Origin: Myxococcus qinghaiensis
GTDB taxonomy: Bacteria; Myxococcota; Myxococcia; Myxococcales; Myxococcaceae
Length of the DNA: 64,000 bases
Direction: 5' to 3'
Assembly: GCF_024198215.1 (NCBI RefSeq)
Contig: NZ_JAKCFA010000013.1
Location: forward strand, 62,001 to 126,000
Shown here in pieces: positions 42,066-50,867 of the stretch; the stretch's first letter is position 1; the number at the start of each line of letters is the position of its first letter. Under the pieces are notes generated by a model. That model was not told where the DNA came from. It did not search any database and saw only the letters and a program-made list of their open reading frames with translations. Made by a program: the position numbers and the translations under genes.

Positions 42066-43493
42066 ATGAACCGCACCCTGCTGCTGCTGTCCGCCGCTGG
42101 ATTGCTCGCCCTGGGCGCGCTCTCGCTGGGCAAGCCCTCCCCGCCGCCGCCTCCTCCCGTCACCGACACCAGCCACACCGTGGCCCAGCCGGACGAGCAG
42201 CCCGCCACCGCCGTGCTGCCGCTGCTCGTCGCGCAGCCCTCCGACGGGGCCCTCACGCTCACCGGCAAGCTGTCCGGCTCCTATGTCCAGACGGGCGACA
42301 GCGAGGCCTTCGCGTGGATGGAGCTCAAGGCCCGCCCCGTGGAGGCCCAGCGCCGCGTCCCCGTGAACATGGCCCTCGTCGTGGACCGCTCCGGCTCCAT
42401 GTCCGGCCAGAAGCTCGCGGACGCCAAGCGCGCCGCCACCGAGCTGGTGAACCGCCTGACGCCCGAGGATCGGCTCGCGTTGATCCACTACGGCACCGAC
42501 GTGAAGGTCATCCCCAGCCGCCTGGTCACCCCCGAGGTCCGCGAGGAGCTGCTCGCCTCCATCGACCGCATCCAGGATGACGGCTCCACCAACATCAGCG
42601 GCGGACTCACCGAGGCGGCCTCCGCGCTGCGCGGCCACCTCTCCCAGTTCCGCGTCAGCCGCGCCATCCTCCTGAGCGATGGCCAGCCGACGGCGGGCCT
42701 GGTGACGGAGCCGGAGCTCTTCCAGCTCACCCGCCGCCTGCGCGACGAGGGCATCACCGTGAGCGCGCTCGGCGTGGGCGAGGACTTCCAGGCCTCCCTC
42801 ATGCGCGGCATGGCCGAGCAGGGCGGCGGCTTCTCCGGCTTCCTCAATGACTCCTCCCGGCTGGCGGAGGTCTTCTCCCGCGAGCTGGACCAGGCCACCA
42901 GCACCGTCGCCCGCCGCGTGGAGCTGCGGCTCACCCTGCCCCCCTCCGTCCGCGACGTGGAGGTCATGGGCCTGCCCTCCACCCGCGAGGGCGCCGTCGT
43001 CAAGGTGCCGCTGTACGACCTGGCCGGAGAGCAGTCCGTCCGCGTCGTCGTGAAGCTGACGCTGCGCGCGAGCGCCACCACCGAGCCCCTGCCCCTGCTC
43101 GACGCCACCGTGCGCTACCTGGACGTGGCCAGGGACGGGATGGCGGAGACCACCCTGCCCCTCAAGGCCCAGGTCACCGAGGACGCCGCCCTGGTGCGCG
43201 CCCACCTGGACCGGGACGTGCGCGTGCACGCGGTGCGAGCGTTGGGAACCCAGCAGATGCGCGCCGCCGTGGAGGAGATGAAGCGCGGCAACCGCAAGGG
43301 CGCCGTGGGTCTGCTGGGCAACGCCCGGAAGCTTTTCGGCTCGTCCCCCGCCGCGCTGTCGGGGGAGCTTGCGGAGCTGGACCAGACAGAGGCAGCCTAT
43401 GGGCGGGCGTCGAATGACGGTGACGTTCGCCGCGAGTCGCTGAACCTCTACAAGAAGACGATGAAGAACTTCGGCGAGAACAACGCCTATTAG
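42066..43493 (+). CDS. Von Willebrand factor A domain protein (secreted or membrane-anchored)
   Basis: This is 475 residues with an N-terminal hydrophobic signal/anchor (MNRTLLLLSAAGLLALGALS) and a Pro-rich linker. A VWA domain starts at about residue 100: VALVVDRSGSM-like NMALVVDRSGSMSGQKL is the MIDAS motif DxSGS, with the later Thr/Asp in STNISGGL and LLSDGQPT. The C-terminal 170 residues hold a beta-rich domain and a helical end. This layout is like the VWA-containing CoxE- or YfbK-type surface proteins. It would bind a protein ligand through a divalent metal. A membrane gene follows within 11 bases. Confidence 0.92.
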   Translation: MNRTLLLLSAAGLLALGALSLGKPSPPPPPPVTDTSHTVAQPDEQPATAVLPLLVAQPSDGALTLTGKLSGSYVQTGDSEAFAWMELKARPVEAQRRVPVNMALVVDRSGSMSGQKLADAKRAATELVNRLTPEDRLALIHYGTDVKVIPSRLVTPEVREELLASIDRIQDDGSTNISGGLTEAASALRGHLSQFRVSRAILLSDGQPTAGLVTEPELFQLTRRLRDEGITVSALGVGEDFQASLMRGMAEQGGGFSGFLNDSSRLAEVFSRELDQATSTVARRVELRLTLPPSVRDVEVMGLPSTREGAVVKVPLYDLAGEQSVRVVVKLTLRASATTEPLPLLDATVRYLDVARDGMAETTLPLKAQVTEDAALVRAHLDRDVRVHAVRALGTQQMRAAVEEMKRGNRKGAVGLLGNARKLFGSSPAALSGELAELDQTEAAYGRASNDGDVRRESLNLYKKTMKNFGENNAY

Positions 43494-43503
43494 TCAGGAC
43501 GGT

Positions 43504-44661
43504 GTGCAGCCCATGGCCCTCTCCCTGCAGTTCCTCCACCGCGAGGAGTTCGAATCCCGCACCTTTCGCGCGCTGGGGGGAGGAGCCTGCATGGGCATCT
43601 TCGCGGCGCTCGCGTTGCGCGTCTGGGAGCCCTTCTCGCCCATCGTCCGGCTGACGCTGGAGCCGGGCTACTTCGCGGTGGTGGCCGCCGCGCTCGCCGC
43701 CGCGAAGCCCCTGAAGGGCTACGGGTGGGGCCTGCGCGCGGCGCTCGCCGTGCTGCCCGTCTTCCCCTTCCTCTTCTCCGCGCCCCACCCGCTGCCCCAG
43801 AGCCTGGCCGCCTGCATCGCCGCGGCGCTGGTGACCTGGCTGGGCAACGGCCGCGAGAGCGCGGGCACCTCCACCGCCGTCGCGGCGAGCGCCGCCGCCG
43901 CCGGCATCCTCGCCCCGGTGGGCCTGTACGTGCAGCAGGTGCTGGACGCCCGCTTCCTGGGCGACATGAGCCTGGTGTCCCTGGTGGTGGGCTTCGCCTG
44001 TGTGGCCCTGTTCTGGAGCATCGGCACGCTGCCCTCGCACCTGGTGCTGCACACCGACACGGTGGAGGCCCGGGGCCTGGCGCTCGGCGACACGCTCAAG
44101 GGCGAGGCCCAGGAGCTGGCCGCGCGCGCGCTCGGGCTGTACCAGCAGTGCAAGGCGGCGGTGCTGCGCATGCCCGCGAGCACCGGACGGCAGGAGCTGG
44201 TGGGCGTGATTGAGAAGATGGCCTCGGAGAGCTTCTCGCTCGCGGAGGCTCACTCGGCGCTCACCGCGCAGCTGGACTCCGTCGTCGCCCATGACGTGGA
44301 CGCGCAGGTGAAGGAGCTGCGCGCGCGCGCCGCCGCCATCCAGGACACCGTGGCGCGCCGTCAGCTGGAGCTGGCCGCGTCCTCCCTGGGCGAGGAGCTC
44401 AACCACCTGGATGCGCTGAGCCGCAAGCGCGAGCGGCTGGTCGCCCAGCTCCACGCGCAGGTGGCGCTGCTGGAGCGCGCCCGCGTGTCCTTCATCGGCG
44501 CGCAGGGCCATGAGCTGGGTGCCAAGGGCGAGCAGGCCGCGCAGCTGGCGCGCCGGCTCAAGGGCATGGGCGAGGAGTCCGCCCTCCCCCCCGCCCCCGT
44601 GGATTCACACGAGGACACCCCGCGCCCCACCACGCCCGAGGCCACGCGCCTGCGGAGCTGA
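43504..44661 (+). CDS. Inner-membrane FUSC-like protein with C-terminal coiled coil
   Basis: This is 385 residues. The N-terminal half (about 25-190) has six or so hydrophobic helices, including FAVVAAALAAAKPLKGYGWG and LAACIAAALVTWLGNGRES. The C-terminal half is a long cytosolic helical/coiled-coil region. This is the topology of fusaric-acid-resistance (FUSC)-type half-proteins, though no family motif is strong. The start is GTG 43504 (AGGA four bases before) or ATG 43513. It is 10 bases after the VWA gene, so the two probably form an operon. Function unassigned. Confidence 0.82.
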   Translation: MQPMALSLQFLHREEFESRTFRALGGGACMGIFAALALRVWEPFSPIVRLTLEPGYFAVVAAALAAAKPLKGYGWGLRAALAVLPVFPFLFSAPHPLPQSLAACIAAALVTWLGNGRESAGTSTAVAASAAAAGILAPVGLYVQQVLDARFLGDMSLVSLVVGFACVALFWSIGTLPSHLVLHTDTVEARGLALGDTLKGEAQELAARALGLYQQCKAAVLRMPASTGRQELVGVIEKMASESFSLAEAHSALTAQLDSVVAHDVDAQVKELRARAAAIQDTVARRQLELAASSLGEELNHLDALSRKRERLVAQLHAQVALLERARVSFIGAQGHELGAKGEQAAQLARRLKGMGEESALPPAPVDSHEDTPRPTTPEATRLRS

Positions 44662-44678
44662 GGCGCCCCCACGCTTCT

Positions 44679-45008
44679 TCAGGCACTCGCCTTCTTCTTC
44701 CGGGCGGCGGCCTTGCGCCGAGGGGCCTTGGGCTGGGCCCGGGCCCTGAAGCTGCCGGGAGGCGCGTGCAGCTCGTCGGCGATTCTCCGCTCGATGGCCT
44801 CCCGCGTGTCCCGGGCGATGATGAGCGCCGCCTCGATTTCCTCACGCACCCGCGCCGCCTGCTCTTCCGCCGCCGCACGGTACTCCGAGGTGGTCCGACG
44901 TAGGGCGAGGGTGCCTCGGTCCTCCGTCTCCACGTTTCGTGTCGCCACCGCGACTTGCCCCCGGGCCCTGCTCCCTCGCGACTTGTTTTCCCCTGCCTTT
45001 TCCGCCAT
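44679..45008 (-). CDS. Small protein with Lys/Ala-rich histone-like tail
   Basis: This is 109 residues. A Lys/Arg-rich N-terminus (MAEKAGENKSRGS) and a central helix (EYRAAAEEQAARVREEIEAALI) lead to a C-terminal tail rich in Lys, Ala and Arg (KAPRRKAAARKKKASA). The tail resembles the histone H1-like CTDs that myxobacteria attach to small proteins; such tails bind DNA nonspecifically. GGAGG is five bases before ATG 45008. No domain family is assigned. It converges with the FUSC-like gene and is divergent from the hydroxylase gene. Confidence 0.82.
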   Translation of the reverse strand: MAEKAGENKSRGSRARGQVAVATRNVETEDRGTLALRRTTSEYRAAAEEQAARVREEIEAALIIARDTREAIERRIADELHAPPGSFRARAQPKAPRRKAAARKKKASA

Positions 45009-45228
45009 GGGAGCCTCCACGCGCTGATCCCCTCGTCGAAAGTGGGCCGTGGGTGTCCCTCGGGGAAGTCCGCATTCCGACTCGGCCCCCACCCAGGTAG
45101 GAGGGCAGGCGTCCAGTCGGCGGGCAGGCGAGCAGCGGAGCTTCTCTTGCACCGCAGAAAAACGTAAAAGCGGGCCTGATGATTGTGGCGCAAGGGTGCC
45201 GGGCCCCTGCTACTCACAACGACGCCGC

Positions 45229-46080
45229 ATGGGCGGTCAGCGTCCAATCGCGAGGGATACCGTGGCGGTCAGCCAACCCTTTTCGTTTCTGAAGCACCGG
45301 AAGCACAACCTGGACCGGATGACGCTGGGTGACCTCGTCTATTCGTTCTTCACGTACTACGCCGTCGTGGCCTACATCGCCGTGGGCATCGTCAGCTTCG
45401 TCTACGCGGTGAAGTGGTTCGAGAACCCGGGGCGCATGCTGCTGGCCATGCTGGCCGCGAGCGTGGTGTTCCCGTTCGGCTGGTACCTGGTGCACAAGAA
45501 CATCCTGCACAGCCGCTTCCTCTACAAGACGCCCTTCACCGCGGCGACGTGGAAGCGCATCCACTTCGACCACCACCAGGACCCCAATGACTTGCGCGTG
45601 CTCTTCGGCGCGCTGGCCAACGTGCTGCCGACGGTGGGCGGAGTGATTGCGCCCATCGGCTATCTGATTGGCGGCAGGTCGGGAGCGGCGGCGGCGCTGG
45701 GCTGGGCGATGGTGATTACGTGCTTCTATGAGTTCTGCCACTGCATCCAGCACCTGAACTACACGCCGAAGCTGGGCTTCCTGAAGGAAATCAAGCGCCT
45801 GCACCTGTCTCACCACTACCACAACGAGCAGGGCAACTACGGCATCACCAACTACTTCTGGGACCGCCTCTTCGGGACCTTCTATTCGAAGGCCGGTGAG
45901 AAGCCCAAGAGCCCCACCGTCTTCAACCTGGGCTACACCGCCGAGGAGGCCAAGCGCTACCCGTGGGTGGACAAGCTCTCCAATGGCACCCGCGGTGATG
46001 ACCACCCGCGCCGCTTCTGGCAGGGCAAGGAAGGCCAGGGCACGCAGCCCGAGGACGTACGCGCTGGCGGCGAGCCGTAG
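45229..46080 (+). CDS. Fatty acid hydroxylase / sterol desaturase family membrane enzyme
   Basis: This is 283 residues with about four membrane helices and the three histidine clusters of the di-iron hydroxylase superfamily: HKNILH, HFDHH and HLSHHYHNE. It uses O2 and an electron donor to hydroxylate or desaturate a membrane lipid. The ATG at 45229 has no ribosome site, whereas GTG 45262 has GAGGGA five bases before, so the true start may be 45262. Substrate (fatty acid, sterol or carotenoid) unknown. The last 30 residues are a hydrophilic tail ending in GGEP. Confidence 0.92.
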   Translation: MGGQRPIARDTVAVSQPFSFLKHRKHNLDRMTLGDLVYSFFTYYAVVAYIAVGIVSFVYAVKWFENPGRMLLAMLAASVVFPFGWYLVHKNILHSRFLYKTPFTAATWKRIHFDHHQDPNDLRVLFGALANVLPTVGGVIAPIGYLIGGRSGAAAALGWAMVITCFYEFCHCIQHLNYTPKLGFLKEIKRLHLSHHYHNEQGNYGITNYFWDRLFGTFYSKAGEKPKSPTVFNLGYTAEEAKRYPWVDKLSNGTRGDDHPRRFWQGKEGQGTQPEDVRAGGEP

Positions 46081-46087
46081 AACGAAG

Positions 46088-46153
46088 CGCGGCGGGCCTT
46101 CACGCGAGGCTCGCCGCGAGACTTCACCGGAGGGCGCCGTGACGACGCCCTCC
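46088..46153. terminator. Two hairpins between convergent genes
   Basis: CGCGGCGGGCC (46088-46098) pairs with GGCTCGCCGCG (46108-46118), one mismatch. GGAGGGCG (46129-46136) pairs with CGCCCTCC (46146-46153). There is no T-run. They likely mark transcript ends of the hydroxylase and the lipoprotein genes. Confidence 0.5.
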
Positions 46154-46170
46154 GCACGTGCCCGACGCGG

Positions 46171-46827
46171 CTAGTACTTCACCGTGCCGTTGGGCAGCAT
46201 CAGCATCGAGTTGGACTTCTGCGTCGCCATCATCGAGCGCGCCATGTCCAGCACGAGCACCGCGCGGCCACGCACGGACAAGTCCCTCACGCGCGCCTCG
46301 AACGTCACGGGTGCCACCCGCGCATCCAGCTCCGACGCCTGCGCGCCATTGCGGGCGAAGTCACCCAGCGCGTTGAAGTGCACGGTGATTTGGACCTTCT
46401 CCACACCGGGCGGCACGGTGAAGCGCGCGGCCAGCGGAGAGTGTCCCGGCGTCGCCAGCTCCAGCATGTTGGACATCACCTGCACGGGCACGGGCTTGCC
46501 CTCGGCGGTGATGAGCACGTCGGAGACGGGCACCTTCATCGAGGTGTAGTCCGCCACGCCCTCGGCCCGCATTCGCAGCTCGAAGCTCTGCGTGGAGGGC
46601 GTCCCAGGGCCCTGACCGCCGGGCGTCGTGGGACCCGGGCCCTCGCCGCCAGGAGGGGTCGGTCCGGGGCCTTCACCGCCGGGAGTGGGAGCGGGGCCCT
46701 CATCCCCGGGGACGGGCGTCTCCACGCCCGGGTCTTCGTCACCGGGGAGCGGAGCGGGGTCTTCACCGCTGCAGGCGGCGAGCGCGAGGGCCGAGGCCCC
46801 CAGGGTGGACAGCAGGAACTTCTTCAT
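46171..46827 (-). CDS. Lipoprotein with Pro/Gly/Glu-rich linker
   Basis: This is 218 residues. The signal MKKFLLSTLGASALALAACS has lipobox LAAC. A low-complexity stretch of PGP/GEG repeats follows (about residues 22-80), probably a flexible spacer. A beta-rich domain of about 135 residues is then seen (ELRMRAEGVADYTSMKVPVSD...), which looks like a DUF4382-type or immunoglobulin-like surface domain. No enzyme motif. It is downstream of a secreted-protein gene by about 60 bases on the same strand. Confidence 0.85.
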   Translation of the reverse strand: MKKFLLSTLGASALALAACSGEDPAPLPGDEDPGVETPVPGDEGPAPTPGGEGPGPTPPGGEGPGPTTPGGQGPGTPSTQSFELRMRAEGVADYTSMKVPVSDVLITAEGKPVPVQVMSNMLELATPGHSPLAARFTVPPGVEKVQITVHFNALGDFARNGAQASELDARVAPVTFEARVRDLSVRGRAVLVLDMARSMMATQKSNSMLMLPNGTVKY

Positions 46828-46886
46828 GACGTGGCTCCTCGAAAGCTTTCAGTGAATCGATGTCTGGAAAGGGGATGTGACGGGGC

Positions 46887-47813
46887 TCACGGCAGGCAGC
46901 TGAGGCCCGTGGGAATGGTGAAGTCGACGGCGAGCGCCTGGGCAGCCGCGGGCGTCGCGGGCCCCGGGTCGAAACCACCGGGGAACGGCGCCGACTCACA
47001 CGAGTTGTTGTACGTGTCCAACTGCGTGGCGAGGTTGTTGAGCGTGGTGCAGTTGACGGTGCCCAGCGCCGTCAGCACGAGCTCGAGCAGGTTGGGCGGC
47101 GTGGTGATTCCGCCAAACAGGCGCTGGTTGCAGGTGGCCACCAGCATCTGCCGCGCGGCCAGGAAGCGGACGCGGTCCAGCTCACTGCGCGGCAGGCCGG
47201 TGATGGGATACCTGTCCGGGTCACCCCAGAGGAGCCCCTCCGAGCCCGGCAGCGAGGCGGCGACGCCGATGCCGCCCAGCGGAATGGGGCCACCCGCCAG
47301 GCACTGCTGCACCGCGGGGATGTGGTTCTTGTAGAAGCCCAGCGTGCGCGTCGCGCTGGTGCACACGGTCGGCGGCGGCTGCACGCAGGTGACGCGCGCG
47401 GTGCACAGCGAGGAGCCCAGGTCGAACCCCGCGGTGAACACGTTGTCGATGTTGTTGTCCTCCAGCCCGTCGAGCAGCGCCAGCGTGCGGCAGTCGTCGT
47501 AGCTGTTGAACGTCACCGCGAAGTTGGACGTCACCGACTGGCCCACCGGAATCACCACCGGCGGCGGCGGGCTGAAGGAGAAGCCCTCCAGCGCCAGCAG
47601 CGGATCCGCGGCGGACAGCAGGACGGACGGCAGCAGCGGGTGGACGTTGTTGACCTGGTAGCTGAAGTTCGCCGTGAAGGGGTACGACGTCGCCTCCACG
47701 GAGGACTGCCCGTTCACCAGCTTCGAGCACGTCAAATCATGGGCTTCCGCCACACCAGCCAGCCCCACCGCGGCGGCACAAGCCGCCCCCATCCAACCGC
47801 TCAACGCCTTCAT
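46887..47813 (-). CDS. Secreted protein of unknown family, Cys-rich
   Basis: This is 308 residues with a cleavable signal peptide ending in GVAEAHD. The mature part holds about ten cysteines (LTCSKL, DDCRTL, SSLCTARVTCV, TVCTS, QQCLAG, ATCNQ, VNCTT, NSCES, LSCLP), consistent with several disulfides in an extracellular protein. It begins with a beta-rich domain of about 130 residues, then helices. No family is recognised; a secreted adhesin or enzyme are both possible. A cluster of GGAAC/GTTCC inverted repeats lies about 170-285 bases upstream. Confidence 0.85.
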   Translation of the reverse strand: MKALSGWMGAACAAAVGLAGVAEAHDLTCSKLVNGQSSVEATSYPFTANFSYQVNNVHPLLPSVLLSAADPLLALEGFSFSPPPPVVIPVGQSVTSNFAVTFNSYDDCRTLALLDGLEDNNIDNVFTAGFDLGSSLCTARVTCVQPPPTVCTSATRTLGFYKNHIPAVQQCLAGGPIPLGGIGVAASLPGSEGLLWGDPDRYPITGLPRSELDRVRFLAARQMLVATCNQRLFGGITTPPNLLELVLTALGTVNCTTLNNLATQLDTYNNSCESAPFPGGFDPGPATPAAAQALAVDFTIPTGLSCLP

Positions 47814-48211
47814 TTGCTTGTCCCGCCTTGCATCGTCTCAAGCCTGTATGGCTCGCGTCGGACGGGCCTTTTTCACCGGATGTGCCACGCGCAGGACCTG
47901 TCAGGTCGCCTCCGCCGCGACGGACCCACCTCCCCCAAGAGCGAGCAGGCGGGACGCGCGGGCACCTTGCGCGGAACCCGCGTTCCCTCAGGTGGGAACA
48001 ACGCTTCCCGCGGCAAAAGGCGACAACTTCTCTTCCTGGGAAAAGCCTGGGAGCAGGCAGGCACGAAGGTGAGGCCTCGCGTTTCCAAGCTGGGAACTGG
48101 CCCGCACTTCCGGAGCGCATCCCACCTCACGCATGGCATCTACGAAGACCTTCGTTGACATCTACGAAGTCATTCGTATGATGAGTCGTGCATGTTGGAC
48201 GCGAGGAAGCC
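47814..48211. other. Intergenic region with inverted-repeat cluster and BlaI operators
   Basis: There are 398 bases with no gene supported (frames here lack coding character). The left half has GGAAC-N4-GTTCCC-N6-GGGAAC at 47973-47999 and GTTTCC-N5-GGGAAC at 48081-48097. The right end holds the BlaI promoter/operator described separately. Confidence 0.7.
48142..48182 (+). promoter_or_regulatory. Sigma-70-type promoter overlapped by two BlaI-type palindromic operators
   Basis: TTGACA (48155-48160) and TATGAT (48177-48182) with a 16-base spacer form a near-consensus promoter. A perfect palindrome TACGAA-gtca-TTCGTA (48163-48178) sits in the spacer and overlaps the -10; a second, ACGAA-gacc-TTCGT (48142-48155), abuts the -35. 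This is the layout of a self-repressed BlaI/MecI promoter. Confidence 0.85.
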
Positions 48212-48610
48212 ATGAGCGAGTCGAAGCTGCCGCGCCCCACGGATGGCGAGCTGGCCATCCTGAGGGTGCTGTGGGAGCGCGGAGACAGCACGGTGCGCGA
48301 GGTGCACGAGGCGCTTCACCGGCGTGAGCCGGCGGAGGCCACGGGCTACACGACGGTGCTGAAGCTGATGCAGATCATGACGGACAAGGGCCTGGTGGAG
48401 CGCGACGAGTCCCAACGCGCGCACGTGTATCGGGCCCGGGCGACGGAGCAGCGCACGCAGCGGCAGCTGGTGACGGACCTGGTGGAGCGCGCCTTCGGCG
48501 GCTCTCCGGCGCGGCTGGCCATGCAGGCGTTGTCCTCTCGCAAGACGAGCCCGGAGGAGCTGGCCCAGTTGCGCCAGCTGCTCGATTCCCTGGAAGGAGC
48601 GGACGAATGA
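48212..48610 (+). CDS. BlaI/MecI/CopY-family transcriptional repressor
   Basis: This is 132 residues. The winged-helix core LPRPTDGELAILRVLWERGDSTVREVHEAL, followed by TGYTTVLKLMQIMTDKGLVERD, is diagnostic of the family, as is the C-terminal dimerisation part. It represses its operon until cleaved or released after signalling by the M56 membrane protease encoded next. AGGAA precedes ATG 48212. Its stop overlaps the next start by four bases (ATGA), so the two are translationally coupled. Palindromic operators lie directly upstream. Confidence 0.95.
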   Translation: MSESKLPRPTDGELAILRVLWERGDSTVREVHEALHRREPAEATGYTTVLKLMQIMTDKGLVERDESQRAHVYRARATEQRTQRQLVTDLVERAFGGSPARLAMQALSSRKTSPEELAQLRQLLDSLEGADE

Positions 48611-50697
48611 GCAGCCTGTGGATGGAGTCGCTGGGATGGGCGCTGGTGCACTCGCTCTGGCAGGGCGCGCTGGTGGCGCTGGGGCTGGCGGTGGCGCTGG
48701 TGACGGTGGGACGCCGGGCGGCCAACGCGCGCTATGCGCTGGCCTGTGGCGCGCTGGTGCTGACCGTGGTGCTGCCCGCGGCCACCGGGTGGCGGCACGC
48801 GACTCGAGCGCGCGCCACGCTTCAGGCGGAGCACGCCGCGGTTACCCGGGCCGTGCATGAGGAGCCGCGCCTCGCGCCTCGCGCTCAGCCCCGGTGGGCC
48901 GGGACGCCCCGCGCCGTCGTCTCCTCCGAGCGCGAGCCCACGCGGGCCACCATGTCCGAATGGACGCAACTTGCGCCGGCGAGCGTGTTGATGCGGCTGG
49001 TGGAGCAGGCTCGCGCGTCGCTGGACAGCCTGCTGCGGTGGGTGGTGCTCGCGTGGGTGGCGGGCGTGGGGCTCAGCTCCGGACGGCTGACGGCGGAGTG
49101 GGTGCAGCTGCGCCGGCTCGCGCGCCGTGCCCTGCCCGCGCCGCGCGAGTGGCAGGAGCGACTGGACACGCTGTCGCGACGGCTGGGCCTGACGCGCGCG
49201 GTGCGGCTGCTCCAGTCGACCGAGGTGGACGTGCCTTCGACGGTGGGCTGGCTGTCGCCGGTGGTGCTGCTGCCGGTGTCCACCCTCTGTGGACTTCCCA
49301 CGCGCCAGCTGGAGATGGTGCTGGCGCACGAGCTGGCCCACATCCGCCGGCATGACTTCGCGGTGAACCTGGCGCAGGTGGTGGTGGAGACGCTCTTCTT
49401 CTACCACCCCGCCGTGCGGTGGATGTCCAACATCATCCGCGTGGAGCGCGAGCACTGCTGCGACGACGTGGCGGTGAGCGCCAGCGGCAACTCCGTCTCC
49501 TACGCCCGGGCCCTCACCGCGCTGGAGGCCCTGCGGGTGCTGCCCTCGGAGCCGAGCCACGCGATGTCCGCCCTGGGTGGCTCGCTGCCCGAGCGCGTGC
49601 GCCGCCTGGTCTCCCCTCCCGCGCCGCGCTGCTCCTCCCGCTGGGTGGCCGGAGCGTCGGTGCTCACGTTGGTCAGCAGCCTCGCGGTGGCCGCGCCCCT
49701 GACGTCGCTGGTGCTGAACCAGGGCCCCGCGTCCGACACCTCGTCCAAGGCCCAGCCGGGCGCCGCCGTCCCCGCGCCGTCCGAGGCGATGGAGCCTCCC
49801 GCGCCGCCGACCGCGCCTCGCATCTCCGTGACACCGCCGAGCGCGCCCTCCGCGCCCCGCGTTCACGTCGCGCCGCTGAGCCCTCTCGTCGACGTCAAGG
49901 TGAACGCCCCCATCAAGCTGGCCGTCGCGCCGAAGGTGAATGTGAAGGTGCAGGGGTTCTCCGGCCGTGACGACGCCGACGAGCGCACCCGGGTGGGCGC
50001 GGGGCAGCCGCTCTCCGTCGACCAGCTCGTCGCGCTGAAGACGGCGGGCGTCACGCCGGAGCGGGTGCGGGAGCTGGAGGCGATGGGCTACGAGCCCACC
50101 GTGGCCAACCTCGTCGAGATGGGCCACATGGGCATCACCCCCGAGTACGCGAAGCAGATGAGCGCGAGCTTCGGCCGCAAGCTGGACGCCGACACGCTGG
50201 TGGAGCTGCGCGCCATGGGTGTCACGCAGGAGTACCTGGCGGCGCTCAAGGGCGCGGGCTTCGACACGAAGGACCCGGACGACGTGGTGGAGGCGCGCGC
50301 GGTGGGAGTGAACGAGGACTACGTGCGCGGGCTGAAGGCCGCGGGCTACTCCGGCATGTCGCTGGAGGACATCACCGAGCTGCGCGCGGTGGGCGTGGAC
50401 CCGGCGTACATCGGCGCGCTGGGCAAGTTCGGCCTGCCCAAGCTCTCCCCGGATGACCTCCAGGAGCTGCGCGCGGTGGGTGTCACCCCGTCGTGGCTGG
50501 AGCAGATGCGCGCGGCCGGCGTGGAGACGAAGGACCCGGACCAGCTGACCGAGCTGCGCGCGCTGGGCGTCACCCCGGAGTTCCTGCGCGAGCTGAACGC
50601 CGCGGGCCTGAAGAACCTCTCCGCCGATGAGCTGGTGCGCCTGCGCTCCGGCGGCGTGGACGCCGAGTTCATCCGGCGGCTGCGCGACTCCAAGTAA
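48607..50697 (+). CDS. M56-family membrane metalloprotease with C-terminal 29-residue repeats (BlaR1-like)
   Basis: This is 696 residues. Hydrophobic segments at about 10-35, 42-60, 140-160 and 346-370 bracket a cytoplasmic zinc protease: His241-Glu242-x-x-His245 in LAHELAHIRRHD, with a further ligand near Glu282 (REHCCDD). In BlaR1/MecR1 a penicillin-binding sensor follows the last helix. Here it is a Pro/Ala-rich linker and eight repeats of about 29 residues (469-694; consensus LxxDxLxELRAxGVTPEYLxxLxAAGxxx), which should face the periplasm. It should cleave the BlaI partner on sensing an unknown signal. The next gene encodes a protein made of the same repeats. Confidence 0.93.
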   Translation: MSSLWMESLGWALVHSLWQGALVALGLAVALVTVGRRAANARYALACGALVLTVVLPAATGWRHATRARATLQAEHAAVTRAVHEEPRLAPRAQPRWAGTPRAVVSSEREPTRATMSEWTQLAPASVLMRLVEQARASLDSLLRWVVLAWVAGVGLSSGRLTAEWVQLRRLARRALPAPREWQERLDTLSRRLGLTRAVRLLQSTEVDVPSTVGWLSPVVLLPVSTLCGLPTRQLEMVLAHELAHIRRHDFAVNLAQVVVETLFFYHPAVRWMSNIIRVEREHCCDDVAVSASGNSVSYARALTALEALRVLPSEPSHAMSALGGSLPERVRRLVSPPAPRCSSRWVAGASVLTLVSSLAVAAPLTSLVLNQGPASDTSSKAQPGAAVPAPSEAMEPPAPPTAPRISVTPPSAPSAPRVHVAPLSPLVDVKVNAPIKLAVAPKVNVKVQGFSGRDDADERTRVGAGQPLSVDQLVALKTAGVTPERVRELEAMGYEPTVANLVEMGHMGITPEYAKQMSASFGRKLDADTLVELRAMGVTQEYLAALKGAGFDTKDPDDVVEARAVGVNEDYVRGLKAAGYSGMSLEDITELRAVGVDPAYIGALGKFGLPKLSPDDLQELRAVGVTPSWLEQMRAAGVETKDPDQLTELRALGVTPEFLRELNAAGLKNLSADELVRLRSGGVDAEFIRRLRDSK

Positions 50698-50730
50698 CAC
50701 CCGCTACACCGTCACATCCGTCACCGAGTA

Positions 50731-50759
50731 GCCCGGGGCGCATCGCTCGCTCCCCGGGC
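50731..50759. other. GC-rich hairpin between M56 and repeat-protein genes
   Basis: GCCCGGGG (50731-50738) pairs with CCCCGGGC (50752-50759), 13-base loop, no T-run. It is in the 170-base gap and could attenuate expression of the downstream gene. Confidence 0.4.
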
Positions 50760-50867
50760 CCGTGACACCGCCTCTCCCCGCTTCACACACACCCTTCCCC
50801 ACGGACGCGCCCACACCGGCGCGCGCTGGACGGGAGGGGTCCATCCAAGAACCGAAGGAGCCTCGCC

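Noticed and set aside
43537..43560. TTCGAATCCCG, resembling a tRNA T-arm
   Set aside because: It is inside the start of the membrane protein gene (codons for EEFESR), and no cloverleaf can be built around it.
47737..48120. 127-residue minus-strand frame across the BlaI upstream region
   Set aside because: Arg/Gly/Cys-rich translation with no domain or ribosome site; the region carries regulatory repeats.
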